This document shows, in pieces, positions 10,968-22,401 of a DNA stretch of 64,000 bases. Position 1 is the stretch's first letter; each line of letters starts with the position of its first letter. The translations under genes were made by a program, and so were the position numbers. The DNA lies in NCBI GenBank assembly GCA_039111635.1, contig JBCAQO010000005.1, forward strand, positions 558,001 through 622,000. Reading direction: 5' to 3'. Under the pieces are notes generated by a model, which saw only the letters and a list, made by a program, of their open reading frames with translations, was not told the origin of the DNA and did no database searches. Source of the stretch: Heterobasidion occidentale (taxonomy: Eukaryota > Basidiomycota > Agaricomycetes > Russulales > Bondarzewiaceae).

Positions 10968-12107
10968 CTACACGAAGAAATGGACTTTGTCACATTCCAT
11001 CGGCCGCATACATACAGTTGACGCGGGGATCTTCGATTTACACCCGCAAGCGTGACCACACGAAATGCGACAGCAAGGAAAGGAGAACGCACGTCGAGTC
11101 AGCAGTCCCGGAGCCCACCGGCCCAGACGTTCACAGCGAGCGAACAGTCGACGCTCAAGGAGTTCCGTGTACGTGCCCCTGTCCCTTCGATGCTGCCGTG
11201 ACCACACCATACTCACAGCCGTAGCAGACACACCTCCCCGAGATATTTGCGAGCATGTACGACAAGCTGGATGCGAAGACAGCGCTCTATGGCGCAAATA
11301 AAGATCTGATCGTCATATCCAGCGACATACAGCGGTTCCTTCGGTGTGCTCCGCTGGTTTGGCTTCAACAGCTCGTGTTCCCACACACCGGCTGACACGT
11401 GCCCCCTTGCGCCGCAGGCGTACGAGTTCTTCATGAATGATCCGGGCTCCCTGACGTAGATTTTCTGGCTCTTCAAGCCTTTGCTCTCCGCCAACACCCT
11501 CGCGAAGACAAAGGTCGCTGGGAGCGGCGCACATGCGATCGGGGCAGAGCTGTGGCTGCTCATCATCAACGACAAGCTTCCAACGTGATACGGCGACACC
11601 GTGGCCGACACCCCATTCTGATCATGTCCCCCCCTTTCCTCCAATTCCTTTGTGCCGCATTTGCACCTCTTAAAGGCGCCTTCAAAGCACTCCATCACCG
11701 CGCTCTCCCACTTTTCCTTCTTGATCTGCGTCCACAAAGTGTCCCTCGTCCAGCATGCGGACTGCAGGCCCACCGCCATGCAAGGCAACGGCATGAACGT
11801 GAACGAGACACAGAGCGCGCGCTCCGCGTCCGGCAGGCGCGTCTGCAGTGCCGTAGCTAGAGGCGAGGGTCAGGGCGCCGCGCCGGGGTGGACCCGGCGA
11901 TGCGGAGGGCTTGCGTTGTGCAGTACTTAGTGATTTTCCAGTAGCCGGTAGCGCGTCCTGTGGCAGGGACGGGGCGGAGTCGGGGCGGGCAGGAGGACAA
12001 ACAAGATGAGTAACGATGAGGGTGTTGAGTTTATTGAGGGTGGCCTCGCCGCTGTCTTCGAGATCGGAGACGCCTTGCGCGACGAGCCATGGATGTGTCA
12101 GTGGCAC
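10968..12107 (-). CDS. Unrecognised minus-strand gene
   Basis: A 582-nt open stretch (11794-11213) contains protein-like segments such as KKEKWESAVMECFEGAFKRC, VSPYHVGSLSLMMSSHSSAP and KSQKIYVREPGSFMKNSYAC, ending near VVHARKYLGEV before a GTGAGT donor. An upstream stretch to 12107 reads PLTHPWLVAQGVSDLEDSGE. A short downstream exon after GTATGT...GTGTAG near 10970 reads YLTEEDKAVEQFE. Exon borders and both ends are uncertain and the family is not recognised. Confidence 0.35.
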
Positions 12108-12662
12108 AGCATAGTGAAGAGGCGCGCAGCTCTGTCCAGGACATATGTTAGCAAGAATAGAACGTTTGCGTAGAGACTAGAGTGATCCACATTCAACTTT
12201 TATTATCTTTTTGCGAAACAGTTTATGATACGCAACACTGGTCAGTCTCGTGTGCGCTTGACCGAGATGTAACATGTGTGTGCGGTTTTGTTTTTCGTGT
12301 GTGATGTCATTCTCGTGTGTTCGGGAGTTGTGCAGTCTCGTGGGGAGCTTAGTTTTCGTGGGAACCTCCATTGTCGTGCGGAATGAATAAAACGACACTT
12401 TGACCGCCATACACAGCAAGGCTTCAACCACGCAGCATTATAGACGACAAATGTTCATCGACATCACTAATATGAACACCAAATAACCACGTTCTTTTGT
12501 ACATCATGATACGAAACTTCTCAGTGGGGACTACTCATAAACATACAACACAAGACAAAGCACACGACTGCCAACTGACCACAATACGAAGCGCTCATAC
12601 GATCAGAGATGGTGGAACTTGAAAAATCTGTCTTTTCGATCGAGTGGGATGACCTGTCCTAA
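12108..12662. other. Intergenic, nothing recognised
   Basis: AT-richer DNA with GTGTGT-like tracts around 12250-12340; no coding region, RNA gene or repeat could be supported. Confidence 0.5.
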
Positions 12663-13622
12663 TCACAATGACTGCTCTCTATCCGCTTCAACATGGATCA
12701 AACTGGAGCCTTCGTCGTCGGATTGTACAAGATCAACTGTCGCCATGCCTTCTGGTCAGCTGACGTCCGTTCCAGATTCAGCTGACTTACCCTCCTCTGC
12801 TTCCTGTGTTCCGGATGCTAGATAGGCGAGGCGAGGCGGGATATCATCATCGAACAGAAATTGGTCCCCGCTGATGGAGTAATTGCGTTCGCGCCATGCG
12901 AACCACATCCTGACATTTTCTTCTCCAAACGAATCATACCCTTGGCTGATATGTCGCCACAAAAAGGATCGCCATTTCCTTCGTTTCATGTCTCTGTTGA
13001 GCAGCGCCGCCCAATCTAGGACCAAGTACGATCAGCAAGCCACATTCTCAGATAAAAAAAACACTCAACTCATTTGGGCCACGTCCGGCACAGTGTAAGG
13101 AACCTGGCCCACAGCCTGCTCATCCTCACGGTAGAACATTCGCTGTGCGCGATCGTGACCGTAACCAGAGTACTCCCGATACAGGTACCCGTGGATCTTT
13201 GGCCATCGCCAGTTACTTCCCATCTGATCATTGCAACTGGCCGCGTAAATTGCCTTAAGAAACGCACGCCGCAGCCTCCAGATGTACGTGTATTCGCACA
13301 TGTGTCTCGGCGACATCTCTAGATCCTTCTCGTGTGTAGGATAGACGATGGGTGAGCCGTCGGGGTGCCGCAGTGACTCGAAGAAAGCCATAGCCTTGTT
13401 CATGAGGGTGAGGGGGATAGAATAGCACCAAGGCATGACGCAGGGATGTTCTTCCGTCTGGTCATCGTCAAGCTGGTGAACAGTAGATAAGAGAACGCGG
13501 CACAGGGGACCATTGCCGTCGAGAAACACTCTGCAACGAGGCGCGTCGCTCCTGTCTGGCATGCTAGGCAACTCGGGGAATGCCAACCTGTTGTCATGAT
13601 TGCAAGAGCGTTGTTCACTCAT
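12663..13622 (-). CDS. Unknown protein with C-terminal SUMO-interacting-like motif
   Basis: Start ATG 13622-13620 (MSEQRSCNHDNR). The first exon runs to about 13090 and contains FLDGNGPLCRVLLSTVHQLD, CEYTYIWRLRRAFLKAIY and HGYLYREYSGYGHDRAQRMF. A GTTGAGT...TCCTAG intron leads to NWAALLNRDMKRRKWRSFLW and GDQFLFDDDIPPRLAYLASG. A second intron (GTAAGT...GACCAG) leads to a last exon ending EGMATVDLVQSDDEGSSLI and a TGA at 12665-12663. VDLV followed by acidic residues resembles a SUMO-interacting motif. The gene is divergent from the Ulp1-type protease at 14228. Additional 5' exons within 13640-14104 are possible. Function otherwise unknown. Confidence 0.6.
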
Positions 13623-14227
13623 CTTCCTTTGATATGGCACTAGAGTGATGTGGTACGTTGCCAAAGGGCATATCAATATGTGGGAGAGGCAGATCGGATT
13701 AAATAGACACACGAGGCGCAATTTCACTCACTGCGAGCAGGACAAACCCCGTCGTGTCAGTCCGACGTACTAGGTCGCCGCAAGTCCATGATCGAATATG
13801 ATGTGTCAACAACGTGCAAAGCCTTCCCCTCATCAGAGCATAATTGTCTAACGCAGTCTTCGTTCGAGAGCCTGCAACAAATGTAGTCATCGTAGGTCAT
13901 GAAGGTGAATAAGGTCGTGTATAACCGGCCATACACACTCATACGCCTCACCCGGATATTTCCGGGACGTGGGAAATTTCCCTTGGCAAACTTTCGCTGC
14001 TTCGGGCATTGCCAGGCTGGCCATTTCCACAACGCACTCCGTGACGGACCTCCTCTTTCTGCGACTCTCTCGACATCCGTCTCCCCTTCCACGAAGGTAT
14101 TCACTTGCTCATTGCAGGTGGTATCGGGTGACCGACATCACTCAGTCTTGCTCATTGCAGGACTGCTGTGCTCGACGAGTAAACTTCGAATGTCCATCGC
14201 TTCAGCCTTTCGACGTCCAGACAAATC
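13623..14227. other. Divergent intergenic region, possible extra 5' exon
   Basis: Lies between the minus-strand start at 13622 and the plus-strand protease start at 14228. A 115-codon minus-strand open stretch (14104-13757) containing KWPAWQCPKQRKFAKGNF looks partly protein-like but does not join the 13622 gene in frame. Otherwise it should hold both promoters. Confidence 0.4.
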
Positions 14228-16207
14228 ATGCTATTGAATCCTGAAGATGCGGAGCTAGCTCGCTCCATGAAGAAACCACCGCCGAAGGATCTTGTGGCGA
14301 GGATGCACGCTGTTATGGGGTTTGCGTCGGCGAGGTATGTTCACTCTGTCACGCACGATCTCAGCCTTTCTCACACAAGATTATGCTAGTGCGTCTCTGC
14401 CACCCAGCACCTTGCGAGTGCCATCGCCTCTTGCGCACACTAAGCGGGTGTTATCCAAGTCTGCTTTGTGCCCCATTGCGTAAGTCTGATATGCGTGCCT
14501 TCCAGACGCCGCCGATATAGATCATACCATAGGAAACATGCGGCACGATCCGAACGACCCTTGCAACAGAGTGCAGCATCTTCGCATCCTACATTTGCCG
14601 TACGCCGACAGAAGTCTTTCTATGAATCAAAAAATTCTTCAACTATAGCGGTAGCCTCGAACACAATCTCGCCACGATATATCTCAAAAACGAAGCCTCT
14701 TTTGTCTCTTGGCTCAAAGCCAATCAAAACATCTCGCACACAAGCATCATCTCTTGACACTGGTTTTCCACGATCTGGCACAGGAACCGTGCCGGCGCCC
14801 CCACCTCTCTTCAATTCCTCAAATACTCCAGCATCAGCTCTAGAGGATGCTTCGTTGCCAACGGTCTCAGAGGCATTACCTATTCCTCCATCCTCTCCAC
14901 TCAGTTCTCTCACGTCTGAAGATGATGATGTTGAGGTAGAGCTGCCCACGAAAGTACCTTTGCCAAAGCAATCTGACTCATCTGCTCGATCGGACACTCG
15001 CGCGATGTATGTATCAATGAATACATACAAATTGTCACTTATTCTCGACTTTCTACAGTATTTTGACTTACCCCTTTGTTGGCCATGGCGCGATTGATAT
15101 CGGACCACAGGATATGGAGCGACTAAAACCTCGCAGATTCTTAAATGATAATCTCATCAATCTTGGTTTAAAGTAAGTGTTCGATTTTATCCGAAACCCG
15201 AGTGCTCGCTCATATGAACACAAAGACTGTGGTATGCCAAGTCAAGGGTGAAGGATTCTGTTGCTATGGACCAGGTACACATATATAGCACGTTTTTCTA
15301 TACGCGATTGTGAGTTACGTCTCATGGAGCGCTGTGAAGATCGCTTATTTTTTTTTCGTAGACGAGCTGGCTATGAAGCAGCCAAAAGTCATACAAACAG
15401 AGTCGATATCTTCAGCAAGAAGTTCTTGATCGTCCCTATACATGATGAGTGCGAGCAAGCTTCTTAGTTCCGTGACTACATTGCTGAGACATGACTGATA
15501 GGGCGGAACAGCATTGGTACTTGGCAGTCATAAGCCATCCACAAGGCCTATTCGAGCGCCCGCCAGCTAAATACAATACTGTTTTTGCCGTTGATTCGGC
15601 GCACCGACTTGGATGGACTATGTTGTCGGATAGCGAAGGCTCGACTACATCAAGTTGGGTCCACGCGTGAGCCATAACGATGATGATCGTTTCACTGTTA
15701 CTCCTAATTGATCTTTGCCAGTACGCAAATCTTTATATTCGATTCTCTCAACCGAAAGCGTCGGAATACGGGCCGGCGCTTAGCTGAGTATCTATGTGAG
15801 GAGGTCAAGGCCCGAATCAATATCACGCCTCTGTTCGAACCGCATGCAAAACAGTTTGAGGTGGGTCACATTTGTTGTGTATGATGTATGCCTCGAATGA
15901 ATGTCCTCGTCAGGTGCCCATGCAACCCAATCAGTATGATTGTGGCTTGTACCTTCTCCACTTCAACTATCTTTTCATGAAAAACCCGGATATGTTCATG
16001 AGACCGACATCGGTAAGTCTTCACGATGCTTGCTATCACGAATCCTGATCTATTGCCCTTGGGCCATCATGCAAGACATTGAAGAAGGGGCATGCATCAG
16101 GGGCAGAAATAGAATGGGAGGCGGGCGTCGTTCCCACCATGCGTGAGATGCTGAAGGCAGAACTCCTCAAACTTTCTGATGAATGGCAACAGCTCTCGGG
16201 AAGGTGA
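14228..16207 (+). CDS. Ulp1/SENP-type SUMO protease
   Basis: Cysteine protease of the C48 family, which matures SUMO or removes it from substrates. Ten exons join in frame: 14228-14334, 14390-14479, 14533-15006, 15059-15172, 15236-15309, 15362-15448, 15502-15666, 15722-15860, 15914-16012 and 16076-16207. All introns are GT-AG and mostly about 50 nt. The N-terminal ~230 residues are Ser/Pro-rich and probably disordered, ending in an acidic SEDDDVEVE segment. The catalytic domain starts around LTYPFVGHGAIDI and FLNDNLINLGLK. The triad is visible: His in EQHWYLAVI, Asp in IFIFDSLNRK, Cys in PNQYDCGLYLLHF, with the helper Gln in VPMQPNQ. No frame break was found. Flanking genes carry SUMO-interacting-like tails. 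Similar proteases are also carried by some fungal transposons, so a mobile origin is possible. Confidence 0.88.
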
Positions 16208-16498
16208 GTACGTAGCGTAATGTGCAGACTCAAAGTCATATGCTGTCGAGTCTGTAGAACATGGCCACTACTGTTCTGTCTCGCAGACTTGCTGACCATT
16301 GAGTCTTTGGTTCTTCCCTTAATACGCACTTTTACCATTCCCACAACTTGATCTTCATGCATATGAGCCGGTTCATATTGAAATGAGTGGCTACGTATCA
16401 ATCCTATGGTGTTGAGTCTAATGGCTGTACATTAATTCTATGCTGACTGTAATGGCTGTATATGAATCCTATGGTGTCAACGCTTTGGTACTAATTTT
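16208..16498. other. Convergent intergenic region
   Basis: The protease gene and the next minus-strand gene end here tail to tail. It contains short near-repeats of AATCCTATGGTGT (about 16399-16485) and no gene. Confidence 0.6.
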
Positions 16499-17512
16499 CT
16501 AGAGTTCTGTAGCTTGCTCCTCATCGGTATCTCCCCCTTGATTATCTGAATCTGTGGTGAGATCAATTACTTCCAACGGGCATTCGTGGTGAGCGAAGGC
16601 CCGACGGGTCGTGATCAATCGACAGGAGCACTTCACAAAGAATTTGGAAAAGGCCTCTTCGGAAACACCTGGATAAATGTTCGTGTCCATCTGTCGAAGG
16701 AGGTCATACAACGGGTTTGGTCGATATTGAGTAGAGACACGGCGCCTTTGCACAAGGCGGAGAAGTGGGTTTTCGTTCGAGGTTACATCTGAAATGGTGA
16801 GTGAGTTACACCTGAATGTCAAACAGGTACTGACACTCACCGATTTGTGCGTGAGTGCGTTTCAGAGGCATTGGAAAGGGGTTCAGGGGGACATATCCTG
16901 CTTCGCTAAAGTGTAGCACTGGTCGTGGGCGCGCTTCGGTTGCCTCTGCGTGGGAGTCAATTCTAGACCTAGAGATTGATCTCGAGGTGCTCACCACGAG
17001 GCGCGTACATATGCACTGGACAACCAATACGTTGGTAGGCATGCTCGAGGCGAACTTGTGAGATTGGTAAGTCGTGTGTATTCACGCTCATTGGATGGGG
17101 ACTGACCTATATATCCACACACTCCATGTGCGCATCGAGCAATGTATTGACCATGGAAAGGACCCGACGTTGCAAGATACATAGCTGCCTCCGTGAACAC
17201 CGGTGGTCCGTTTCTCTCGAGCAAGGGGCACAAACAACACGGCCCGAGAAATCTATTCGTCAGGCGGTGTTTCCTCAGAGACGAAGGCACGACACGGTCC
17301 CCCTCCCTTAAGCTTACGGGCCTGCATTGTGCGTCAGACATTTCAAATTTTTGAGGTGACAAGACCCACCACTTCCATGGAATCATCTCCCCTGTTTGAA
17401 TGTCGTACTGAAAAACCGCGTTGTCAGATCCCCGAACCTTGTCCAGGTATCGGCGATGACGAGAAGGGATGGAGATGACCAGTGATTCGCGAGTTAAAGG
17501 TTGGGACGACAT
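16499..17512 (-). CDS. Unknown Cys-containing protein ending in a SUMO-interacting-like motif
   Basis: Start ATG 17512-17510 (MSSQPLTRESLVISIPSRHR). Exon 1 to about 17110 contains KWWVLSPQKFEMSDAQCRP and paired cysteines GPCCLCPLLE and ARCAHGVCGY, which could bind metal. A GTCAGT...CACAAG intron follows. The middle (about 17060-16850) has an unclear small intron near 17000. A GTGAGT...TTTCAG intron (about 16850-16799) leads to the last exon, with NPLYDLLRQMDTN and PLEVIDLTTDSDN followed by acidic residues, TAG at 16499. VIDLT plus acidic residues is a classical SUMO-interacting pattern. It is convergent with the Ulp1-type protease. Family unknown. Confidence 0.6.
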
Positions 17513-17763
17513 GGCTAGGCAGTGCAGGATGAGATGGCCTTGAGCAGGTCAATGTCCTAAATACCCTTGAGGGTCGCTTCGAATTGGCTTGGATACCCGA
17601 AGCCCGACCTTCCTCCTCCTACCCGAGGTGACTCGCTCTGACTCCCACTGACTTTCTGACTCACCATAGTTTATGACTCGTTCGCTTGCTCGCTCGTTAA
17701 AAACTTTGGACGCGATACCAGGTCCCACGCCCGTTTTCTCATCGACGCACCGTTCTTACTTCC

Positions 17764-19220
17764 ATGCCTGAGGACCACTCTCTTGGTGATAAACGTCAGC
17801 CTAGTGCTCTTCAACTAGGCCCCAGGAAAAGGCCGTAAGCACTACTTTGCCTCGCCTGCCTGGGCGACCTCTGACCCTCCGCAAGGTGTCTCACAGATCC
17901 GCTTGTTCATCACGGTCGTCATTTTGGACGGACTGTACACGCTCTTTGCAACGTCCAGTCTATAATCACACGTGGTCTTCTTAGAATGGGAGAGCTGGCT
18001 GAGGAGCCTGAGTCCTTGACATATGAGTGAGCCGTTCCTATCTAAGGCCAACTCGCTGAATCAATCATTCTTGTCATGCACTGCGTGTTTCATTGTTTGA
18101 TAGGCAGAGGCGGGAGTACAAGGTTTATGAAGAATTACTTCGGATGGTCCCCCATCTTGAAGAGCGCCTACAGGAAGGCTCTGACGAGGAGATCATGCAC
18201 ATAGGGGAACTAGTAAGTGTGACCGCATCACCTTGAGTGTGGCTATTTAACGGTAGGGCAGATTCAAAAAGGGGTGTCTAGCGCTAGATCGGACGATACA
18301 AAGAGTATGAAAGGCCCTATCCTCGATTGGATCACTCCTCGAGGCCAATCCCTTATTCCGCCACTCTCCCGTAACATGAAATCAGATCGGGGCTTTCGCC
18401 ATGAACAGACAGGAGCGCTGCTTTGCCCTGCAGGATTGGATTGGTCGAATCCTGAGTAAGATCAAATAATCTCATTTTTTCCCGTTCATCTCACTCGAAC
18501 AGTATCAAACGGAAATTGCGAGACGGTGAAATGCTTATTCCAGGAGACCAGTGGCCCATTTTTCTATATGCTGGTTATCGGTACGATTCTGATGACCCAT
18601 GGAAGGGGCTTTTCAAGAGCCAGCTGCTCGTCTCAGTATGTTTCTATCTGGTACTTTCGACGAACTCGCATGCTGATGTTCATAGGCCTATAAGCACGTG
18701 TTTACATCTCCAAGTTCAGTGGAAAAGGATGCGAGGGCCACAAGGTCTGGGAACGCGCGGATTCACGGTATGAAATGCGTCACACCGGCATCGATCGCTT
18801 ACATTGCCACGCAGGTAGCTGTTAAGAGACCCCTTCGCATGTTGCTTCTGATTCCCCTTTCTAGGCTCGATTTTCCCTTCGTCGTCAGCTGTATTTTCTC
18901 GAACAGATACTGTCACCGACTCAGAGCGTTTCTTCAATAGTGTATTGGAATTGTTTGAGGATGTGGAGGAAAAGGAGGAAGTTGACGCGCTATTATTATG
19001 GTGGAACTGGTACGTATCTCAAAGTATCTTCGACCCTTTCTGACATTCTTTGAAGTCAGATTTTCCCAGTTTTTCTTCAGCTCACCCCGCAGCATCAACC
19101 AACAGTGCGCTGGCCAAGATCAGAGAAAGAAGGGCTCAGAGAAAAGCGGCTGAGGCGAGGAAGGATCCTATCTCAAGGGAGCCTACCGTTGAGGAACGTA
19201 CTAGACGTCGGGCAGTATAA
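17764..19220 (+). CDS. DUF6698-like protein, two apparent frame breaks
   Basis: Exons 17764-17834, 18104-18212, 18262-18455, 18503-18635 and 18686-18814 join in frame; further exons run to TAA 19218-19220. Conserved blocks known from a large basidiomycete family of unknown function are present: GPILDWITPRGQSLIPPLSR, TGALLCPAGLDWSNPE, MLIPGDQWPIFLYAGYRYD, DPWKGLFKSQLLVSAYKHVF, ATRSGNARIHGM, TPASIAYIATQ, FSRTDTVTDSERF and ALLLWWN. After 18814 the expected frame is reached only with a one-base change near 18880, and again near 19075. The first intron (269 nt) is unusually long. The C-terminus is Arg/Lys-rich. The family is often multi-copy in mushrooms and may be transposon-associated; function unknown. 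Confidence 0.7.
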
Positions 19221-20518
19221 TATGCTTTTCACGGTATCAATGCCTATCATCTGTCGCTTCATCTTGTGTGCAGAAGGGACTATATCTTTCCTTCCAATGA
19301 TAGTAGCTTCTGCAATCATCATAATTAGTTACAATAGTAGATATCCTCGCTAGACGTTGCTATTTCTTAATCATTTGAACAATTAATGTGTCAAGCCTGA
19401 CCGGACTCCATCATATGTCCAGGTCTTGATAATCGCAGTCAATCGTGCGGCTTTCTTACTGCATTTCGCAATCATTTTGCTTCTGATTCATTTTTACTCA
19501 CATTCAGACTCAGTATCGCGCTGATGTTGCGCGATCAAGTCTGGACGAACATTGTCACTCTCGCATGTGTTGGCCGTGAACGTCAGTCTGGCAAGGATTG
19601 TCGGCACCGGCAACTCCATCGTTAATTATAAAGGTAGGCTCTATTGCTGACAATTCGGCTTTCTTATTGACCTTTACGAAACCCTTCTCCCTGATGTAGG
19701 TTGATCTTATCTAAAATTCTTGCATGTGTTGGCCGAGAACATCAGTCTGACAAAGATAATAGCCTTCGCAAATCCCGCCGTCTATTACAATTATGGTACT
19801 ACTTTGAATCACATAACATTCTTGTTGGCTGTCTCGAGGGCTGTCCCTCCGATGCATGTGCATCAACCTTGAACCATGGCTATATTTCCTCCATTTCTTG
19901 ACATTTGCTGTCAACCTGTTGTTGATGGAGAGTTTCACCAACATCAACGGGCATTACTTGACTAGATACTTGTGCTGTGTACCCAGAAGTATGATTGATA
20001 TGTCACTTCATTATCTTTAATCTTTTGCTTACCAGAGGTCATCGGTGTTGCATTCCTGCTCATCTTCACCTTCTAATCCCATATCTGATATTCTTTGTGA
20101 AGTTCGGGAAGCCTGAGGGATGTTGTGGTATCTACCAACCGTGCCGCCTCATGTATGGCTTGCCCGTACGATGTAAAAGTATTGGATATATTATGGTTAT
20201 TACATAGCTTATATTACTTTATATAAGAATGTCATTTCGCTGCCAATTTCCCGATGTTGTAGACCAATGAACTTGAGACTTATGGACACGTAGACAAAAA
20301 CACGAGCTGCTTATCTCATGCCTTCTGGGCCATCGCGTCCGGCGGGTGTCGCTCCTCCGGCGGCATTGCTCCGTCCAGGGGTTGGCTGTTTCATGAAAGT
20401 GGACTTATGGACCGTACATCCCATTCACCAGTAGCTCAGAATGCCTGTATCTTTTCGACACTATGTTCTATCACGGCCGCTGTCATCTGTGCAAGAATGC
20501 GCTCGCAGATTTGTCTGT
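19221..20518. other. AT-rich, no gene; contains a 159-nt-spaced direct repeat
   Basis: A 36-nt segment with TGTTGGCCG and CAGTCTG at 19563-19598 recurs at 19722-19757 with changes, suggesting a decayed tandem duplication. No coding region is supported. Confidence 0.5.
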
Positions 20519-21244
20519 CATCAGCAAACCTGTAACCAGTCCCAGCCAGTCCCAGAGCCCCAGATACTCCCAGATGCTTAGGTCATCTAGGGACATCTGG
20601 CTAGATGTCTGTGTATGCCCAGATCTAGACAGATAAGGTGCTCTATCAATAAGCTGACTAGGAGGACATTTTTGGAAGGCATTGTTTGTAATGTCAGTGC
20701 TGCTTCAAAATTTTTCAATACAAGAGCTGAGAAGAAAATTCCCAGTAATGTACCAGACTGTCATTGGTGCTATCTGTTGAATATCAGCTTGCTAGTGGTA
20801 TTGAGATACTTTCCTGTATCATAGCTCTCAAACGATGTATCATATGCCATCATTCTTCCATGAATAGATGCTAAAAATGCGAAAATAGATGTCACCTCAC
20901 TGAGTTCAGGCATCCCAAAAATCCTCAAGTCTCAAAAAGCTTGTTATAAACAAAATGTCGTTGAGGAATATCATGGTCATATAGTGGAGTGGATAATTGT
21001 GGTCTTAACATTGCTTACAGCCGGTGAATGATTCAAGAGGTTCTAGGTTCAATTCCTGCCCAGTGAAGATTGATTTTTGCAGTCGTCCTATTGACGACAA
21101 TTATCTAATCATTTCCATATATGGTGCATCCAGACATATCTGTCCAGACACCAGTGTGTCTGTCTAATCGGGGACTTGCTAGAGGCATCTGGGGCCTAGG
21201 AGTGTCTGTCTAGGTTGGTACAGACACTTTCCAGTTTGCTGATG
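20519..21244. repeat. Possible inverted-repeat-bounded element with tRNA-like segment
   Basis: CATCAGCAAAC at 20519-20529 is the exact reverse complement of 21234-21244. Subterminal DNA on both sides is rich in CCCAGAT, CATCTGG and CAGACA motifs. Inside, 20985-21065 has an A-box-like TAGTGGAGTGGATAATTG and a B-box-like GGTTCAATTCC, reminiscent of a tRNA-derived SINE head, but I could not fold a full tRNA. No target duplication was seen. Element status is uncertain. Confidence 0.3.
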
Positions 21245-21586
21245 GCCCCTCAGCATCGGGCGATAAGTGCCATGACAAGTACTCTTTGAGGTGATCGACA
21301 AGTCGGAATAGCTGTAAGAACGACGCGATTCTCAGCCGTTGAGTGATGTTTGGGTGGTCGACGAGAATACGAGATAGACTTGATAGCGACATCAGTTCGT
21401 TGTCACTGTCTGCTACGGCAATGGCGACGGATCTATGCGGTCCGGTGGTCTGTTTGATCATGCTTAGTGCGCCGGAGAAGCCGGCCAGCTCCGGCCTTCC
21501 CACATCCCAAAGTCCCAAAGTCTACAACTTAGCGAGGTCTATAAGCACACAAGTTCATTGGCTACTAGTGCCAAAGTCCATTGTCC

Positions 21587-22300
21587 ACTAGTCTAATAGA
21601 CCAACCTCTCACCGTTCAGCCGTTCCCCTTTTTCTGGCCGAAAATGTGCTAAAACCTTCCCGAAAGTTAATCTTTTTCTGGCTTGATTTGGAGGAAAATG
21701 GCCGATTCTTATCGGCTTTTAATCTTTTTCTGGCCCTTCTGGGTGTCCGTATATGGAAAATTTTATGTCCGGAAGTCTCCGAGCAGCTTCGAGCATCTTC
21801 TGCAACATCATCAGACGACGCCCATCCCACGTCTCTGCTCTTCTGCTTTGCTGCAAAGTGATTCTCTTATATCATGTCCCTTGATCTCAAACTTGCCGAT
21901 CTTGTGCCAGACCGGCATGTGCGACAGATCCGGAACATCAAGTTCAATCACCACGATCTTGTGCTGCTCGTCGCCCATAGCATGAACCGTCTGAAGATCC
22001 CTAGCACGGCTATGAATGTCTTCGGCGCATTGATGCAGCAGGCGCAGGAACCCGCAGATTTCCTTATTTTCTCGTCTTGGCTCGGCCCTCTCGTAAGGGG
22101 AAGAAATTAGAGGTAATGAGCTGTAATGAAACCGGAAAACAAGCGTGACACAATGTGACATAATGTAACAAATTGTGACAAATGTAACAAACCCTCTCGG
22201 ACATAATCTTTTTCTGGAGCAAAAGTTAATCTTTTTCTGGTCTGATTTGAGGGTTTTTACGGGGAAACCTTTGGGTGAGCTTCCCGGGGCCTGTCGTGAC
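21587..22300. repeat. Long copy of dispersed repeat
   Basis: Ends match the 100-bp copy at 1711-1810. The interior holds four AATCTTTTTCTGG motifs (near 21667, 21723, 22203 and 22227) and a run of ACAAATGTAACA-like repeats around 22140-22190. A plus-strand open stretch at 21874-22110 (MSLDLKLADLVPDRHVRQ) overlaps a minus-strand one; neither matches a transposase I know. Likely a non-autonomous mobile element ending about 100 nt before TAF6. Confidence 0.55.
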
Positions 22301-22401
22301 GCATCCATCGCTTCGTCTCATGTGCTTTCCGTCGTGTACATCAAACCCAGAAATACCTTGAGCTTTGAGCTGCTCTTATCTTGCATCTGTTGAGCTCCGT
22401 C

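Noticed and set aside
14480..14505. 26-nt intron in the Ulp1 gene
   Set aside because: A 53-nt intron from the same donor to CCATAG at 14532 keeps the same phase and has a normal length.
20985..21065. Functional tRNA gene
   Set aside because: A- and B-box-like words are present but the acceptor and T-stems do not pair well.
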